From: Glandiceps talaboti | Lineage: Eukaryota > Hemichordata > Enteropneusta > Spengelidae | Length of the DNA stretch: 64,000 nucleotides | Direction: 5' to 3' | Assembly (NCBI RefSeq): GCF_964340395.1 | Contig: NC_135556.1 | Span: 23,017,723 to 23,081,722 of the forward strand | Part shown: positions 60,346-64,000 of the stretch, one piece after another | How positions within the stretch are numbered: position 1 is the first letter of the stretch | How the letters are laid out: each line of letters begins with the position of its first letter | Made by a program: the position numbers and the translations under genes | Notes under the pieces: generated by a model | The model's database searches: none | What the model was told of the DNA's origin: nothing | What the model saw: only the letters and a program-made list of their open reading frames with translations

Positions 60346-63117
60346 TAACAAGAATGAGGAACAAAGCTATGAAAGACAGCAATAAAAGTCAGTTTGTAGA
60401 TTTTATCAACAGACTGCTGTCTACCTGTAAACAACAGAGGTGGTGTTGGTTGTGTCACACACTACTGTTATGTATTGTTCCTATAGATATATCTATGGAA
60501 TGCAAGCACATGTCATACAAATGATTTAGTATATATATACTTCTGGGTTGAAACACAAGTCAGTAGCCGCTATAGTACAGGTGACAGTAATGGGTCAAAC
60601 AGTTCCAAATACAACTTATTCTCATTCCAACTTCTACTTCACTCCATTTAAAAAAAACAAAAAAACATTAATGAGCATGTAGAAGTCAAATCCTCACAGC
60701 ATCTCCCCCACCCACTCCCCACCCCATCCCACACCACCCCACCCCTCACCCCCACTTTCAGGTATTTTAATAGGTTTGAACCCCATCAAAATCATGATAC
60801 ATTTTTAGCAAACATCACTTTTACCTCAAGCCTCCCCTTTCTTACTGTGGAGTTTGAAAACCTTATGAATAATTTGGTTAGACCTGTCTGTCTGAAGTGG
60901 TCTTAGCTTTTAATTTTAAACTCAGAAATGTACCCAGTAGATAGATTTTTACAACCAAAATTACAACAAACTGAAATTTGTTGCATTTTTTTTTATAAAT
61001 AAATTTATCTGCAGCAGCCTGCAGGGTAAATTTCTTCAATTTCCTTGACTTCAAGCTGAGACCATTGTAGGCTAATAGTTCTAAATAAATTATTGTCAAT
61101 TGAAATTTGGTATCAAGAATGCAAACAATATGGTAACTTCATGACCTTAGCAGGTAGCACAGAACTTGGCCCTCTGTAGGAAAATCATGGTCTGACTCTG
61201 AGGTTAGAACAACAAACAGTACAACATCCTAAATCATCAGAATAAACAGTAAATAGGAAACACTTCATTTGCCTGATTTATTGACAAGAAGAGAACAATA
61301 ATGAGTTCACTTCCTAAAATAATCAAGGATGCCATAGACCACATAATAGTTGACAAGTAGCTGGCATTCATGACTAAATTTAGACAGGCACTTCAATGCA
61401 AACCACGGCCACACCTCTGAATTTGAAAGGCACTGAATGCAATGACTTGTGACCATGTTTATGGTGCGTACAAGTTAGATGAAAAGAGAAAAAATTTGAG
61501 AAAGCCTCAGAGGAAGTCAAGTTGTATGGAATGTGGCTATAACATGGACTGTGTGATGTTAACTAATGCTGATTAGAATTAAAAGGTATGCATCATTAGC
61601 TCTCTCCAGGAAGGGATAACAAATTGTTTCATACAATGGTAGCTTCAGCAGGAGAAAACTGTGGTTGTGGAACGATGGATGGACCACAAAGGGAGTTCGC
61701 ACAATATTTGAGAGGAATCTGTATCAAATGTACGTACATGTATATCAAAAAACTTTAAAATTGCATTCCTCCTTCTACACATATTTAAAGCCAATGTCGG
61801 ATTAGGATTAAAATCTGGGTAGGGAAAACATGTGGTCTGGCAGAGCTATAGAAAAAAGTTGATTCTGTTCAAAAGAATAACCCTACCTAATCCATAGGGT
61901 TCCACTGACAAGATGTGACAGATGTAAAAACCTGGGATTGAGTCATGAGTCATGAGCCTTTAAGATCTTTCTATGATGTTTGAGTACACAATAAATAGGG
62001 TTTACGAACAAACAAGGTTTTCCTTCAACTGTACATGATTACTACAAACCATAGAAATACATGCATTTGTACACGGTATGTATAGTCAACACATTCTCGC
62101 ATGTCAGAGTTAACTGATATTTCTTCCGCGACACTGCGAAATATCAATACCTTTTAACGGTGGGTACATTTTGAGCAGTACTGTAAAAGAGGCTTATGTG
62201 ATTTATGATGATGGCTCCACATGAAAATTTCTCTTTCTTATTTTTTTGTTATTTATTTATCTTGGACTATGTGAATACCACTATATTCACAAAGACTTCT
62301 CGCCTTTTCTCTAGTTCATGATGTTTTTTTTGCTTTCATACCACTGACCTTGTATGTTTTACTATTTATTTCTTTAAAAGTTGAATCCTTTATCAAAATG
62401 AAGTGGTATCTTCAAATGTTCATTTCATAGTAACTAGACCTTGAACTCCTGAGGTCTATTCTACAATTTACAAAACATTATTACTTGTCTCCTTTTTTTG
62501 TCAACTGAACTGAGTTTTCAGTCAAAACATAACACAATGATTTAGAAGCAATCACATGATGCATATTAGAAGGTCAAATTAAGTACGTATTTGACTGAAA
62601 TGAAAATAAAACAGACAATATTTGACATACGAAGTGAATGGGTAACTTTAAAGAAAACAAAAGTGAACTTTTACAACCAGGGAATTTGAAAACATACAAG
62701 AGAACCCAGAAGCCGATTGGTCATTTCTATGTCACCAGTTTAGAGTCAAGAAATAGCATCATTTCATAAGCCTCACTTTGACATGACAGTTAGTATATAG
62801 TTTGCACAACACATAGAGAATGAAATCAGTGAACAACACAGGTATTTCAAAAGTAAAGAAAATCTTTTTAGTCACCTTCTTTCAGATATTCTTCAGACTT
62901 CAAAATTATACAACTGTTCTCTGATGTATGCTGTTGTACCAACTGTCAGCTAAATGCTTCCATGTTCACCAGGTGTTTCTTATGTTATGGTCCAGTACTA
63001 ACAGACACACCCTGACCTCAAAACTAACATATAGTAAATAACACAGTGACTATACAGTAGCACACATACACACAAAGTAAGAATACACATAAATCAATCT
63101 TCAAGGAGCAAGTTTAC
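60346..63117 (-). other. Probable gene A intron
   Basis: It contains a C-rich tract at about 60703-60763 and otherwise plain AT-rich sequence. No exon is seen. Confidence 0.4.
60703..60763. repeat. C-rich tract
   Basis: Repeated CCCCACC/CCCATCC variants over about 60 bp. The complement is G-rich and could form a quadruplex. Confidence 0.85.
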
Positions 63118-63178
63118 CTTCCCCAAGAGAGTACATCTGGCGCAGTAAAAAATTGTGGACTGGACTATATGGAGGTTG
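63118..63178 (-). CDS. Gene A, most upstream candidate exon
   Basis: Minus strand 61 nt: acceptor GTCGGCTACATTCCAG, 20 codons and one base, donor GGGGAAG|GTAAAC. The peptide reads PPYSPVHNFLLRQMYSLGE, a proline-rich start followed by a helix-like stretch. The exit base plus two bases of the exon at 57604-57641 rebuild a Gly codon. A longer frame in another register (63094-63309) overlaps but reads through the donor. Confidence 0.4.
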
Positions 63179-64000
63179 CTGGAATGTAGCCGACTTTGGA
63201 TATGTTGGAATAAACATTCACACGTACCCCTCCATGCACCTACATACATTCCCTGCATCATATTGTTTATTGTAATTGCTAGAATGATGCTAATTTCAAG
63301 AAATTTCATTCAAATGCATCTAACACCAATGTACAGGATAAATTTCTGACTGTAAACAATATGTATGTTTTCATCAACACAAAAACTTGTTCATTTCATG
63401 ACCATGGTATCAACTATTTGACAAATGCTAATACACAGACAACCCAATATCTGCAGATATTGACAAACAAACCATTTTGATCAAAATATTTCATCAATCA
63501 CTATCTTTGTCCAAAATGTATCACTGTGACATTATTAGTCATTTGCATATTTGTGATGTCAAACTGAGATGATCATATATCTCATTGTCAGGTCACTATA
63601 ATCATTTGCATTTTGTGATGTCACAACTGAAATTATGATAATCACTGTGTTGTGACCACAACACAGTACATGTAACTGTACCTTGAGTTTGGAATATTGA
63701 ACCAGAGTAGGTTAGTACTTGAAGGATGACTGTGTTTATTTTGTGCTTTCACTTTTCATACATAGCTGTATTTCTCATTCCTAAACTATTTCTTTGAGCC
63801 AAATCGGTATCCACAATCTTAATGAATGTTACTTCTTCACTTAAAATATCCTTAATCATGTCTGAACAAAACGTAAACTGTCAATCATCTAGGAACTATT
63901 TTACAGCACTCTGATGATCATGCTTTGTTTATTTTTCCCCAATGAAAAGGCCAGTGAACAATAGAACGCCTGCCTCCCTGCACTGTGAAGACTGCCTAGA
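63179..64000. other. Right edge, no gene seen
   Basis: If gene A continues, its 5' exons lie outside the window or are unrecognised here. The stretch contains two copies of ATTTGCAT near 63541 and 63603, each followed by a TTGTGATGTCA block. Confidence 0.4.

Noticed and set aside
1-64000. CRISPR arrays, tRNA, rRNA, bacterial operons
   Set aside because: The tandem arrays have no spacer structure, no cloverleaf or rRNA core was seen, and the gene layout is eukaryotic.

Overview
The window reads as an intron-rich, AT-rich (roughly 63-65% A+T) region of an animal nuclear genome. Signs are GT-AG splice borders around short open frames, an exon carrying half of a PDZ domain, a CR1/L2-like LINE 3' tail, many microsatellites, two minisatellites and a 68-bp satellite. 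There are no operons, no bacterial-type long genes, and no rRNA or tRNA that I can defend. A marine invertebrate (lancelet, hemichordate, echinoderm, brachiopod or mollusc) would fit, but I cannot choose among these from sequence alone. Nearly all of the longer stop-free frames are chance or repeat-driven.

Gene A, minus strand, about 63.2 kb down to 11.1 kb (5' end outside the window or unresolved). I assembled it by eye from short exons whose splice borders and codon phases chain without conflict: 63118-63178, 57604-57641, 57270-57318, 40661-40734, 40197-40289, 33699-33782, 26873-27018, 20093-20194, 17807-17879 and the last exon 11109-11249. These sum to 861 nt, exactly 287 codons including the stop. 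The firm anchor is 26873-27018, the C-terminal two thirds of a PDZ domain. The exon before it supplies the start of the domain in the same phase. About 100 residues follow the PDZ and end in an amphipathic helix. A 30-nt microexon (33549-33578) would insert ten residues inside the PDZ fold. I do not recognise the orthologue.

Gene B, minus strand, about 8.5 kb down to 3.1 kb. Four small phase-compatible exons (8423-8499, 6299-6374, 3233-3297, 3087-3145) give a 91-residue C-terminal fragment of an unknown beta-rich protein. Its 5' part is not found. It lies downstream of gene A on the same strand.

Repeat landscape: a foldback-type inverted-repeat element at 20.70-22.34 kb with a CpG-rich core; a 68-bp satellite at 37.13-38.70 kb with an 8-mer higher-order repeat and a recognisable single-copy ancestor beside it; a 77-bp minisatellite at 59.60-60.35 kb; degenerate tandem arrays at 7.3, 30.5, 31.5, 35.2 and 50.9 kb; foldback hairpins at 7.1, 27.3, 32.9, 43.9 and 53.9 kb; and G-runs, a G-quadruplex motif and polypyrimidine tracts. 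Every gene call is a reading by eye and needs transcript support; only the PDZ exon is close to certain as coding sequence.
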